Assembly: GCF_008831285.2 (NCBI RefSeq)
Contig: NC_045143.1
Span: forward strand, 10,921,503 to 10,985,502
Direction: 5' to 3'
Source of the DNA: Nymphaea colorata
Lineage: Eukaryota; Streptophyta; Magnoliopsida; Nymphaeales; Nymphaeaceae
Length of the DNA: 64,000 bases
Positions 46,931-59,239 of this stretch are shown here, in pieces. A model generated the notes under the pieces. It had not been told where the DNA came from and searched no databases. It was given only the letters and a program-made list of their open reading frames with translations. Both the position numbers and the translations under genes were made by a program. The first letter of the stretch is position 1. The number at the start of each line of letters is the position of its first letter.

Positions 46931-49640
46931 TTGCTTTCGAATGTCGGCGGCTTTTTGGTACACCCTGCAGTTGGCTCATATGTTTGCCCCACCGTTGTCT
47001 TACTTAATGTTAATAAATTTATTTAGCTTTATCATCTCTTTGTTTACTATTTAATTGAAAAAGTAAGTGCGATCTCTCTCACACTCTCTCTCTCACACAC
47101 ACACACGCACGCACACACACACACATACATATGGAAACTTCATCTACTTTACATTTGCGTGCTTCACAGGTAAAACAGTGTCTTTACCACCTGTTAAAGT
47201 GGAACATGATGAATGACAACTCAAACTTTTTAACTATGAAGAAACCTTAGGATATCTTTAAGAATACCAACAAGTTAAGTATTTCTGGGGCATTTTTAAA
47301 GCATATCTTTTAGCGTTTAAAACTACAAAATATTTTCAAAATGACACCATCAATTAGAAAATAATGTTACTGTTTTATTGATTCGGAAATGAGTTGAAAC
47401 GCAAAAAATATATCTACTTCTCCTAATTAGATCTAGATTTAGTATTCAATCTGGGGTTCTAATTGGTTCTTGATTGAACTAAATTAAAAATGACAATGAG
47501 AGGGATATACCAAGAACAGATTCAAGGTTTCATTGACATCGACGTTGCGGTTAGTGTGAGGAGCCGGATTTTAATTTGTTAATGGAGGTTGAATGTGGCC
47601 ATAGATGTAGGGGGACCTTTTGAGTGAGTAGGAGGAGTATTTTATCCTGATGCACAAAAAATAGTTGAAGCTTTCATCTAACCCCATGTCCTCCTAGATG
47701 TAGGAAGAACTTGGTCTTTGCGAACCAAGTAAATCTTTGTGTTCTTGTGCGTTCTATTTTTTCATCTCTTTTTCTTGATCTCAAGAGTGCAAAAAGACTT
47801 AAGTTTTTCACTAACTGGGTAAGGTTTACTAAATAAATTTTACGTGGAGATTTGATTGTGAATCTAAATCAAGTCCTAGTCCAACTAATTAAATGTGAAA
47901 AAGAAAAAAAAAATGAAAGCAATGCTTCTAAATTTGATTCTTTCAACAATCCAAATTTAAGTACACGTTGAATGCATCATGGCATTGATCTTATTTTAAG
48001 TCACTTTAGTGAGATTTGGTAAATAATCCAGATCCGATTAGTGACTGGACTTGGATCCATATGCAGATTCACAACCAAATTTGAATTCAAGTCTGACATC
48101 CAACTGAGATTCGAGACCTGTTTATATGTAAATGTCAGACATTATACTGTTAAAATCTGAATTTATTTTGAAAATAAAATTCAAAAAATTAGGTCCAGTT
48201 ACAAAATAATCCGGCTAAACCGAACCCAGTAAGGGGCAAAACCATCCCGAAGTATCGGAAACGTTTAGATACTCGGTGACATTTAAATCTGAACAAAGTT
48301 TCGCCTGTCAGGTGTGGATGCAAAGGATGGCTGGCATGGTCAACGTTTGTTTCACCTTGTCTTGGAACCCTGGATGCGCGACACTTTAATTGACAGATGT
48401 ACGATTCTTCACCCAAGTTCTAAGCAGTCTTCAATCCTTAAAGGCAAGAGAAAAACAGAGAGCTTAGGCCTGTTCGAGACATCTCCCCCACCAAACACGC
48501 AGAGTTTCACCATGAAAGCAGACAACCAAATCAATATTGTTAGATCAAAGAATGATCCAGACTAGTTGACATCTCATGGCCGTCGGATGACGGCGATCAA
48601 CGGTGAAATTGGCCTTCAATTACGTATCACATCATCTTAATGCTGGAAATGAGGTCAGTGTTTTGATTTGTCTTGGACATGTCCAAGACATGGAACATGG
48701 GCTCTTGGCTTAAATCAATGCAGTTCATTATAAATTTATACAAGGAAGGCCTGAAATTAACAGGCACTCATTCAAACACACAAAAAAAAAGACATAGCAA
48801 GACAGGAACTAACTTTATGGAGATGAGAACATTTTATATAATCACGATTAATTTTATCTGAGATAATAAAAACTTCAATTAGTTCGAACTTTTTTTTTCA
48901 TATGCAATCTAGGCGTTTAAAATGGAAAATTTTTTTTAAAAAAAAACACTTCTAAGTAAAATGTTCACGAGAGGTTTTCTTCATATGCTTAAAAAAACAG
49001 TTATAATGGATGGACTCATAAAGATTGATGGTCTACTGGGGTGGGCCGTAGCTGCCATGTGAGTGGTCAGGCTTCAATTCTACTGGAAAGGGAAAGGCGC
49101 TCATTTAAAGCCATTAAAGAGCTGGTTCAACCTCAAACAAGATAAGCTCAGGGAAAGCCAAAGTGTGTGCAATTGGCTGGTCCCTCGTGCCTAGTTGGTG
49201 GCCCGGATAGGTAATTGAACCTGCAGGCTCTAATGAGGTGGGTTTCAAGCTCCAAGACATGGGTAGGGTTGTTACACAAAGCTAGTTCAACACTCGGACC
49301 AATGGTCCCACACATGGGTTGGGTTGTTAAATAGAGCCACAATGATTGTTAAATAGATGGTTGTCTTAAATTCCTAACCTTTTGAAGGGTTGAAGTTGAA
49401 AATGGTAGGGGGAGAGTTGGGATCCGCCAAATTAAGGGTCTGAGCCTAAAAGTAAGTCGGGTTGTTACAAAGCTATTGAGCCAGGTGAAATCAGGTGAGA
49501 TTGATTGTTGGAGATCTAGTATGTGTCCCTATATGTACATTTGTAACTTGGAATATGGTAAATCCAATCGGCATATATGAATTTCATAGGTTTTAGTATT
49601 CTCAACTTGAGCTCTGCCACCATTAGAACATGACATTATA
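46931..49640. other. Intergenic region, no gene seen
   Basis: A CT/CA microsatellite lies at about 47071-47126. A GC-richer block at 48200-48620 has only short frames on both strands and no recognised domain. Short repeated gggttgttac phrases occur between 49265 and 49470. Confidence 0.5.
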
Positions 49641-49764
49641 CATATATATATATATATATATAGCTGAATTTCTCTAGCCTTTTGAACTTGGTTCAATCAT
49701 CGCTGTTTCCTTTGTTGCATTGGGTAAATGCAATTTTGTGAGAGGTTGGAAGATTTCTCCATCC

Positions 49765-49795
<31 letters not shown>

Positions 49796-49915
49796 GGTTG
49801 AATTTCTCTGGCCTCTTGAGCTCCCTTCATTCACGGCTGCCCCATGTATTGCACTGGATAGATGCAATTCTGTTAGAAGTTGAAAGATTTCTCTATTCAA
49901 ACTTTACATATATAT
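49641..49915. repeat. Tandem duplication, 134-bp period, with (TA)n runs
   Basis: Copy 1 starts near 49663 (gctgaatttctctagcc) and copy 2 near 49797 (gttgaatttctctggcc). Both continue through gcaatt(t/c)tgt(g/t)aga and agatttctc. TA runs lie before copy 1 and between the copies. Confidence 0.85.
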
Positions 49916-50141
49916 ACTCCAAAGACCCTCAAGAGGTTTTCAAACTTTCACGGAAACTTTAGCACCTTTGCTAGTCATCAGCCGGCTCAGCCCAATAACC
50001 GAAACCGAAAGGGCCAGGCCCATGCAGTGTGTGCCTAGACATCAGACCCACTGCAACCAGCCTTGGGCTGGCCTGCTACCCAGCCATAAAGAGCCCACAC
50101 CAACAGTTTTTGGGCCTCAACGCAGGCTGGCTGGTTCTCAC

Positions 50142-50376
50142 TAAGCTTGGGCACCGGATCGAATTACTCTACCGGTGGGTATCCGATACTCAACCTTGAA
50201 CTCGGGAAAAATGGCACCGGTCTAATAATTTATCGGGCCGCAGGTGGGCCCGATAAAAGTTTTTTTAATATTTATATATATATTTATAATATTTTATTAC
50301 AATTAATTATATTTATATATTATTTTATATTAAAACTATATTTTAATTTAATAGGGCCGGCCTGATGGCCAGCTTA
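50142..50376. mobile_element. Small hAT-type MITE related to the element at 42300
   Basis: Ends taagcttgggcaccgg and, inverted, taagctggccatcagg. Flanks gttctcac (50134-50141) and gtttccac (50377-50384) agree at six of eight bases. aagcttgggcaccgg and aatttatcgggcc match parts of the inverted right side of the 42300 element. The interior is AT-rich. Confidence 0.65.
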
Positions 50377-50384
50377 GTTTCCAC

Positions 50385-52400
50385 CGAGTGAAGTGTCCCT
50401 TGAGATTCTATTTTGAATCATGAAGCCGGGCACGATAGCGACCCAAATAGGTGGGATCCAGAGAGGGGGTTTGATAATCTTTGGCTGTTCTGGATCCGAC
50501 CCTCCATGCATTGGTTGTTTATGATTCGGACCCTTTCCCAACCACGTTGCATAGTTTATCACTAAGAAATATAGATAAAATATGAATCCGAACAAATATC
50601 CAAGTTGTCGGCATTGCCTTAAAGCGTTATAGTGTAAAGGGTTTCTTCTCCAAAGAGACAAACTAATAAAATCAACAACCATCGGATCCAAATTCCAGCA
50701 ACGTTGATGCAAAATATTTTAGTTGTTTTTAGATGTCTTTGTGAATGTCGGTCCGAGTCATAAGAGCAGGGGAGTCCGGGTCCTCCTGGCGGATTTGATA
50801 TTAGATAATCAGGATCCAAAATGCTGAACCTCGAGATTTGGATTTGAGCCATGGAGAAAAAAAAAGTGTATGACATTATTAGATCCAACAAAAAAAACAA
50901 CAGCCAAAATGCTGCACTTATTTGAAAACTAAGTTACCTCAGTACTTCAACACGGTTTAGTATTTGTATCACAGTTATGTGTATTTAAAGTGAATATTTG
51001 AACATACTTGAGTACTTTTAGCATGAAGCTGATTCAAGCTACTTAGTCATACTTGATTTAATTTTTTAAATTTAGTTTTCATTATTTTTTTTAGAGTTTT
51101 TGTTCATTAAAATATAGTGTTTTTACTTATATCCATGGTTTATCGTAAATATTACTTTCATTTTGATTTTATATATTATATATATATATATTTATATATT
51201 AAACTTCATCACGAATTCACTTCTAGACTTCTAATGTGAATTCCTCGGTTTTGTAAAAAATATCCAAAAGCGGTCCAAATCCAAATGCTTGCCTGGTTTG
51301 GAGGAAACTGCTTTAATTTCCAAGCCGTAAATAGAGTACCGAATTCGAACCGGATATTTGCTCATAACCGACCCGGCTTCGCAATCCTAGCCGCGTTAAA
51401 AATGGGACGCGCCGGGAAGTTGGCTTTTTCTTCAGGTGCAACAACTTTAGAGGCCACCGACTAAAATTTCATATGTCTATTTAGTCCACAACTTTTAGCC
51501 ATACCCCGGAAAAGGCCTCACTTCTCTGCCTTTCCCTCCTTTTTTTTTTTTGGTACATTCTTCATTTCTTCTCAATAAGTAACCCAGCTATAATATTTTT
51601 TTCGAATTAAGACTCATCAAATTATTTCCTTTTCCATATTTACAATTAAATTAAAAGTTTATTCTTATTTTTTTAACATAAAAAGTATTTTCAACCTGAA
51701 TGTGCTTTTAGCTTTAATTATAAAGACACGATTGGAAAATGTATTTTCTGATTTAAAAAATGTATTTTTCTCATTTCTTTCTCTCGTACATGTAACATTC
51801 AGCTCTACCATTGCTTGGCTGTAAGCGTGCTCTTCATGTGCGTCACATTTATTTATTAATATTTTAACTTAATTCATATAATATTGTATTGTATAGTACT
51901 TTCTTTCAAGTGTTAAAAGTATACTTATATATTAAAACTATGCATTTAAATTTTATTCATAAAACCTGGTTTAAAAATAAATAAACCCTAAACCCTAAGT
52001 AAACGATGTTATGGAACATAGCTCTCCGTGCTTTAACCTTCAATTATATATGAAATATTTTCAATCCAAGAATCGTGTAACTGTAAATTATTATTTACAG
52101 TCTAATGAAACATGACTCCCAACCCAACCAATTATGTTTCTATGCCCTTTCCAAGCGAGGTGCATTGCCGTGAGAGTGGCTTGAAGCCCTAAAAGTATGT
52201 CCGAATTTCACAACTTTTTATGTAGTGTATTAAGAAAATTGAAACATTGAGGTTTATTCTGAAAATTATTACCAAATAAATGGGCCCAATTGAAATCTGA
52301 AACTTGTTATTCCAATTAGTGATGATAATGACGTGATAATTACCAGAAAACAAATTACAAGTGTTCTTGTGTGCCTATTTCCCATCCGCTAAAAAGCATT
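50385..52400. other. AT-rich intergenic region upstream of the XXT gene
   Basis: No gene recognised. The distal part (51500-52400) would contain upstream promoter sequence of the xylosyltransferase gene. Confidence 0.55.
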
Positions 52401-52410
52401 ACAATATTTA

Positions 52411-52421
52411 CATTATATAAT
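52411..52421 (+). promoter_or_regulatory. Candidate TATA box of the XXT gene
   Basis: cattatataat lies about 240 bp before the start codon, followed by a CT run at about 52437-52452 that would fall in the 5' leader. Confidence 0.5.
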
Positions 52422-52654
52422 GTCCTAAACCCCCACCCTCTCTCTCTCTCGCTCTAAAAGGAGGGGCGTCGTAGTTGCAGGAAATCTGTCGTGAGTGGCG
52501 GAGCGAAGGAGAAATTGGAGCAGAGGAGACAGTGAGTAGCCGCGGGAATCACGATTCCGCCATGAAAATCGCCACCTGAGATCGTCATATTGCGGCCAGC
52601 CGGGATTGAAGCTTTGGGTGAAGAGGAGAGAGGGAAGGAGAGGAAGGAGCTGCG

Positions 52655-53977
52655 ATGGTGTTGAGTCTCTGCCTGGGCGTACGGAGGGTGAGGCAGATGC
52701 AGAGGGCCTTCAGGAACGGTAAGATCACCGTCCTGTGCCTCCTCATGACCGTCATCGTCCTGCGGGGCACCATCGGCGCCGGAAAGTTCGGCACGCCGGA
52801 GCAGGACTTCAACGAGATCCGGCATCATCTGTCCCTCCGGAAGAGATCGGAGCCCCACCGCGTGCTCGTGGAGGCTGAGGAGAAGAAGCCGGTCGCTGTC
52901 GAGGAGGACGAAGAAGATCCGCCGCCGGATCCGAACAAGCCGTACTCTCTCGGGCCTAAGATTTCCGACTGGGACTCGCAGAGGTCCGAATGGCTTGCTC
53001 GCCACCCGCATTTCCCCAATTTCATCGCGCCCGGCAAGCCGCGCGTCCTCCTCGTCACTGGGTCGTCCCCGAAGGCCTGCGAGAACCCCGTCGGCGATCA
53101 TTACCTCCTTAAATCGATTAAGAACAAGATCGATTACTGCCGTCTCCATGGGATCGAGATCTTCTACAACATGGCCCTCCTCGACGCGGAGATGGCTGGA
53201 TTCTGGGCGAAGCTGCCGCTGATCAGGAAGCTGCTACTCTCGCACCCGGAGGTCGAGTTCCTCTGGTGGATGGACAGTGATGCGATGTTCACCGACATGG
53301 TATTCGAGCTGCCGTGGGATCGGTACAAGGACTCTAATTTGGTGATGCACGGGTGGAACGAGATGGTCTATGACGATAAGAACTGGATCGGATTGAACAC
53401 AGGTAGTTTCCTACTGCGTAATTGCCAATGGTCGCTCGATCTTCTCGACGTCTGGGCGCCCATGGGGCCGAAGGGAAAGATCAGGATAGAGGCGGGGAAA
53501 TTGCTCACCAGAGTGCTCAAAGATAGGCCCGAGTTCGAGGCCGACGATCAATCCGCAATGGTTTATCTCCTTGCCACTCAGAGGGAGAAGTGGGGTGACA
53601 AGGTGTATCTGGAGAGTGCCTATTACCTTCATGGGTACTGGGGAATCCTGGTGGATCACTACGAGGAATACATAGAGAAATATCACCCAGGCCTCGGCGA
53701 TCATCGCTGGCCGCTGGTGACGCATTTTGTGGGGTGCAAGCCCTGCGGAAAATTTGGAGATTACTCGGTAGAACGATGCCTGAAGCAGATGGACAGAGCG
53801 TTCAATTTTGGCGACAATCAGATCCTCCAGATATATGGTTTCACGCACAAGAGTCTCGCGAGCAGGCGGGTGAAACGCATTCGCAACGAGACTAGCAATC
53901 CGCTCGAGGTGAAGGATGAGCTCGGGCTGCTTCACCCATCGTTTAAGGCCGTCAAGAAGCAGGCCGCGGCTTCTTGA
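52655..53977 (+). CDS. XXT1/XXT2: Xyloglucan 6-xylosyltransferase (GT34, XXT1/XXT2 type)
   Basis: A single uninterrupted frame encodes 440 residues. The enzyme adds alpha-1,6-xylose from UDP-xylose to the glucan backbone of xyloglucan in the Golgi. It shows a type II membrane layout: a short basic N-terminus, a transmembrane anchor at about residues 23-42 (ITVLCLLMTVIVLRGTIGAG), an acidic and proline-rich stem (about 70-95), then the catalytic domain. The metal-binding DxD motif is D207-S-D209 within FLWWMDSDAMF. Other GT34 blocks are HGWNEMVYD, NWIGLNTGSFLLRN, EADDQSAMVYLL and HFVGCKPCGKFGDY. The start at 52655 gives the usual XXT N-terminus (arginine-rich, then TIGAGKFGTPEQD). The coding region is much more GC-rich than its surroundings and has no intron. 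GT34 galactomannan galactosyltransferases are the nearest alternative. No defect is seen. Confidence 0.96.
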   Translation: MVLSLCLGVRRVRQMQRAFRNGKITVLCLLMTVIVLRGTIGAGKFGTPEQDFNEIRHHLSLRKRSEPHRVLVEAEEKKPVAVEEDEEDPPPDPNKPYSLGPKISDWDSQRSEWLARHPHFPNFIAPGKPRVLLVTGSSPKACENPVGDHYLLKSIKNKIDYCRLHGIEIFYNMALLDAEMAGFWAKLPLIRKLLLSHPEVEFLWWMDSDAMFTDMVFELPWDRYKDSNLVMHGWNEMVYDDKNWIGLNTGSFLLRNCQWSLDLLDVWAPMGPKGKIRIEAGKLLTRVLKDRPEFEADDQSAMVYLLATQREKWGDKVYLESAYYLHGYWGILVDHYEEYIEKYHPGLGDHRWPLVTHFVGCKPCGKFGDYSVERCLKQMDRAFNFGDNQILQIYGFTHKSLASRRVKRIRNETSNPLEVKDELGLLHPSFKAVKKQAAAS

Positions 53978-55637
53978 CTTCCGTTGGGGAGTTTGGTCCA
54001 TCCTTACGATTAGCATACACTACAGAGGTCCCTTTGTGTTCCCTGTGTTCTTTTGGGTTAGCTAAATTAATGGTCTTATGCTCTGTCCTGGATCAATCGA
54101 TGGGATGGTGTTGTGTTTATTGTTCGCTTCGACAAATGTATTCTTTTTCGTAGCTTAGGATTGGCAATGCTAAATCAATCACAGTCCTCTGTAGAAGCTT
54201 TATGAAACTTTTCATTTTAGATGTCTTTGTTATTGGTTAGTGCATTATTTTGTATAGCAGCTTATGCAAGTATGACGTTCCTGAAAGAATGTAGCAGTAC
54301 CTCCCTTGGTGCACGCTCTATTAGCGAGTATATTTCGTGTGCTAATCTGGAATGTTGGACATGATCTGCGTTATGAGAAAGCGAGCCGATGCTTTTCTTT
54401 TGCTTGTAAGATAAGCAATTGGTGTATGTGCTGGAGACAGTTGTGCTGAAGAATAAATTAGAAAACTAAAGATCGGTTCCTCATGGTACTGTGGAATAAA
54501 TTAGAAAACTAAAGGTTGGTCCCTTTCTTGCACGCAAAGTATGTCTCTGCTGCTGATCGTTGTCTCCTTGTATAACACCAGATGTAAAGTTGGCTTTTTA
54601 TAGGTAGTTGTGCACTCTAAAAGGGATTTTGAATGGTCGTTGCTTATCTTTAGGTATGAAATACATGATATTGTGCCTCGTTAGCTGAAATAATGAGAAT
54701 GTGCTGCATGAAGGCTGAGTCAACTATTGAATACACTCTAGCTTTAGTTCGTTTTGAAGTAGACGTCTGGACTAGAAGTCTAGATAATGATGCTCGTTTT
54801 GTTTCCTCCACCAATCACATTGTAAGTTTCAAAGTCTCCCTTCTTATCTGTTCTCGTGTGTTATTTCTGTTTTGAACTAAATTAATATGATTTGTATGTG
54901 TCTAGTATCTAACACATATTATGGATGTTACATTCTTATGGAGATTTGTATGGCAGGCTCCATGCTGCCTATATGGATCATTGTACACAAAGGGGACTGT
55001 TAAGGTGGTCTTTATATTTGCAGGTTTATCCACAAAAAGGGAACACATTTCAAACATGGATTCATGCTTAATATTAAATTTTGTTATGATTTTTTTGATG
55101 CATTGGATGTGAAAACTGAGAAAGGATGATATTCATTTTGAAAGTTATATTCACACTTAAGCTAGTTTCTGTGATCTTTATATTAGTTTGTGCAAATTGA
55201 ATCACATGAAATATGGAAGCTCAAACTGATTTTTAGCTAATCCAGTTAAAGAATGATGATGGCAAAACTGTTACATACTCTTCTGAATGAATTGTTGGAA
55301 ATTTTTTTGCTGGAATTAGTTTACTATTTAGCATATACTGGTCATTTGTCGTTACAATAAACACATACTAATTATATCTGATAGACTTATACAAGGCATC
55401 TGTTTTTGCATTTTTATGTCCCATAAGCTATAGCTGTAACTGCAAAGGAAGAATATTTTAGTTTGCATCAGTATTCTCTTAGTGCTTGGTCTTTGATGAG
55501 CTAGTAGCGTTATGTATAAAAGAAGTTAATTTTTCTTGCTTTTGCTTTTTGAATTTTAAATAACTCAGTTCAAACCTTTTTTTTTTTTTTGGCTAAAAAC
55601 CTTCAATTCCTGCTCCCATCTTTCTTGGGGTGTTTTG
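53978..55637. other. 3' UTR of XXT and intergenic region
   Basis: The first few hundred bases are T-rich and probably 3' UTR. A short duplicated phrase (gtggaataaattagaaaactaaag-like) occurs near 54450-54510. No further gene is recognised. Confidence 0.5.
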
Positions 55638-55645
55638 GTTGTTGG

Positions 55646-55841
55646 CAGGGGCGGAGCCAGGATTTTCTTCAGGGGCGGGCCGGCAGTCTGACCTCTGAAT
55701 CCGGGTAGGGCCAAACTGAATTCTAATACAAAAAATACATTACGCAATTAAAAAATATTATTTTTTTCAATGTAAAAAAAAAAAAAAAATTCATTGGTTG
55801 GGGTGGGGCCATAGCCTATGCGCCCCTTCCCTCCGCCCCCA
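55646..55841. mobile_element. MITE with CAGGGGCGGAGCC ends
   Basis: A perfect 8-bp duplication gttgttgg lies at 55638-55645 and 55842-55849. Ends caggggcggagccagg and, inverted, tgggggcggagggaag are related. The AT-rich core of 196 bp is non-coding. This end type is well known among plant hAT MITEs. Confidence 0.88.
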
Positions 55842-55849
55842 GTTGTTGG

Positions 55850-58421
55850 TGTGTGTGTGTGTTCATTTTCAACTTTTTCTGGTTACTTGACTGAAAAACT
55901 CAACCATCCTGCTTTCAATTTTTCTTAGGGCTTATGTGTTTGTGTGTGTGTGTTTCATTTTGAACTTTTCTGGTTGCTTTATCGAAAAAATTTCATTTCC
56001 TTTTTTTTTGTCTGTGTGGATCTTTTTGTCATTTGTTTTCACCTTCAGAACTTATTCAAAGAAGTTATCCTCAAGTCTGACTTCGTTGTATGAGATTCCT
56101 TAATAGCACAACATATTTCCTAGCATGATGAGGTAAACGACATGAAGGGACTGATATCTTTCTCAGGTTTGAACTTTAGTTCGAACTCCAAAGAGGAGTG
56201 TAGATTTCGGCTATATCTTCTTCTTAAGTAGACTTCGCCACAAGATCCTGGAAAATGCAACTTTGTAGCTTCAACTTTCTATGATTTAATTGGTTATGTA
56301 GCTTGATCTTGCCCCATGAATATGGGAGGTGGGACGGTTGGGAAGGTTGAGACAGTTCTTCCTAAAATGCAACTTCCCAGCCATTTTGTCCTGCTGCACT
56401 GTTAGCTGTTTTTGCCTCATTCATGTTTATTGCATCACATTCTTAACCTGGGATAGTCTTAAATGTAACTTGCTCGTGTTTGTTCAAGGGAATCTTCTAA
56501 TTGCTTTTTGTTTTCTTCTTCGTATTGGTCCAAGTTTCTCAAAACAAAAAGAAAGGTGTCTATATTTGGGTAAATATCACTATGAATGTATAATTCATGG
56601 GTTATGTCGTGTTTATGTAGGTGGAACAGCACATACTGCACTTTTTATGTGGACATTCAAATGGACAAATAGCGCAGAGGGATTTGAATGTACGACTCCT
56701 AGTTATGGTTGTACAGTCAAAGTACCTAAACCATCTCGTTATCCACTTGTTCTGTAGATCTGATTCAGTCTTTACCGTATTACTTGTTCTACTTATGAAG
56801 CTTGCGTATGGCTAAGTGAGAATATGTAAGGGAGGTCAGGCTCTGATAGTTTGATTCAACTTTTTGGTTTCATTTTATGGTGTCTGTTCATGATCAACTT
56901 TCACTCTGGGTAGAGATTAATTACTGAAATATGATCCCTGAAATTATAGTTGCTGCTGAAAATCGCAATGGTCATTTACATCTTTTACATGAAACTGGTT
57001 TTCACTTTTCTGCAGTTTTCTGCCTCAAGTATTTCTGCCTTTGTTTTTCTTTGTTGCCAAGTGCGAGCAATTTAGTTTCTGCAACTGAATCAGAGTTAAT
57101 TTGCTTCTGAGCTTCCAACTGCAGGAGCAACCTTAGCATTGAGAGGTGAAATGTGATTGAAGCTGATGAATGATTAATCTCTACTCAAACAAGCTTCCTT
57201 TTTTTTATTAACATTGAAGAATGAAAATTAATGGTAGTAGTAGGAGAACTAGAAGTTGTGTGAGCATGATATATATTAATTAATATTTAGTCAGGGGCAG
57301 GGCATTCAGATAAGTACTCTGTATTGCCTTTCAGATAAAACATTGTTGAGCCATGTCTTCTAATAGAATGGTTCGGCCATTCAACAGTCAAGATTGGGGA
57401 TACAACAGCTGGGAAATCTGATGATTTATCGAAGTTTTATCTGGATAAAAACATTTGCAGAAAGGTATAATGAAGCATTACCTGTCACAACCCCTGCTTG
57501 GTAGATGGAAACAGTAACTGGTTGTACTCTTAGAATATCTCTAAAGATAGGGTATGCCTTCATATATTGGGAAAAACACTAACAGTTCCACACTAAAGAA
57601 TACACATTTCTATGAACGAGTCAAATTTTTGTTGTTGCAGAGATGATAGAACAATATAGGACTCAAAAGGGCTTCTGTTCTCAAGAGTTCGTGCATGGAG
57701 ATGTGATCTTGTATCGCAGTTTAAGGATCTTATCATAAGCAGCGAATAGAGTTCCATGTATAACTTTTGGTCCCCTTAAGGATCTATATTTCAAACCTGA
57801 AGGAGAAGTTTTAGATCTGCGTGGTGCTACTGATCAATCTGAGTGCACACCTGAATGGCCTCAGTCTGCCCTGATCACTTGGCTTCTGGCTACGCTGACT
57901 GGCAAACAATAATTCATGGCAAAACAAACTTTCATTTCATTCTTGTGTGAATGAAGGTGATAATTTCTTTAGTATTTTCATTCATACATGGATCTAGATA
58001 GCTTTTCCAAATGAACTTTAGGTTCCTCAATATCTCCTTGAACTGCAGAGATTGGATTTATCTGAGCATCGATGCTTTAAAACTCTTGACGCTAAGGGAG
58101 CAGTTGGAATACTGAAACTTTAATGTCTTTTTGAACCTTTATAGGTTGATGCTTTAGAGGACAAAAAGAGCTTCTTATGATCCTGAAATATTGTATGTTG
58201 GTTTTGGTATAATCTACAGCAAAGTGGCTTACAGAGCTCATGCAATCTTCTACCGGTGTAGCTGAAACACGAGTCTCATTGATTTTAAGGGAATTGTGAA
58301 GTAGAACTTCTACGTCTGATAGAAAATTACCCGAAAAGAACTTTTCCACTGGTCAATTTATCATATGAGGAATCTTCATTTGGTCATGCCTTTGAAATTG
58401 TGGATATTTCTGTATGTTGAG

Positions 58422-58474
<53 letters not shown>

Positions 58475-59090
58475 ATTTTTGCTTTGATGGGTTTCCCATT
58501 TTCTGGGAAAAAAGTCAGAAGGTTTCTGGTAAATCCATATTGCATATCTTTGCTCAAATGTTAAATCTAAAAATTGATGAAGCAGCCATCTATAAACATA
58601 ATTGTGGAAAATGAAGAATCCATTTCCATTTACCATATATATACTAATTGCAAAAATAGAAAATGAAGTGATGACAAGGAAAGTAGTGCAGTTATTTTCT
58701 ATCGATTGCAGACTTTCTATTATGAAAGTGAATGTACATAGATCCATTAATTTTCCAAGAAGGTAGAACGTAAAAAACCACCACAGAGAACAGCTAGCTA
58801 GCCCACCATTAGGAGTGAATGAATGGTATGCCCCAAATTTTATGCGTCACTTCTCTGTCACAAGACCATCAAATGAAATTGTTGATGGAAATGATTTACA
58901 TAATGTATATAACGAGCAATAGGTTTTGATTCATCTTATTTATACATGCAAGAGAAAACGTCGACATAGATGATCAACTACGAGCTTCAAAATTAAGTTC
59001 ACTTATAATTTTTTTATTAAGTTCACTTATATTTGTATGTATTTTTTCTTTATATATATGTATAACATTTATTAAAAATTAAACCCTAGC
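55850..59090. other. Intergenic region, no gene recognised
   Basis: Frames up to 142 codons occur (for example 56329-56757) but show no domain, no codon bias and no splice-linked partners. A (CT)n microsatellite lies at about 58421-58474. A fragment at 59090-59200 rich in ggcccga resembles the sub-terminal sequence of the 42300 element. Confidence 0.5.
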
Positions 59091-59239
59091 TGAATGGGCC
59101 GGGCCTGGGCCCAGTCCGAGTTGGCCCGAGCTGCCAAAATGGAACCCTAGCCAGCCCGATTTAAAATCGGCCCGAGCCTGCTGGACTTTCCTTAATTTCA
59201 GCACGACTGTTGTGAGCCTGACTTCCATCTAAATTATCA

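Noticed and set aside
48200-48620. Possible small gene or promoter in a GC-richer block
   Set aside because: Only short frames on both strands, no domain and no clear promoter elements.
52454-53149. 231-codon minus-strand frame opposite the xylosyltransferase
   Set aside because: It is the antisense shadow of a GC-rich coding region. It has no recognisable domain, and the + strand frame has all GT34 motifs.
56329-56757. 142-codon frame
   Set aside because: No domain, no codon bias, no splice-linked neighbour, and cysteine/phenylalanine-rich composition typical of T-rich noncoding DNA.
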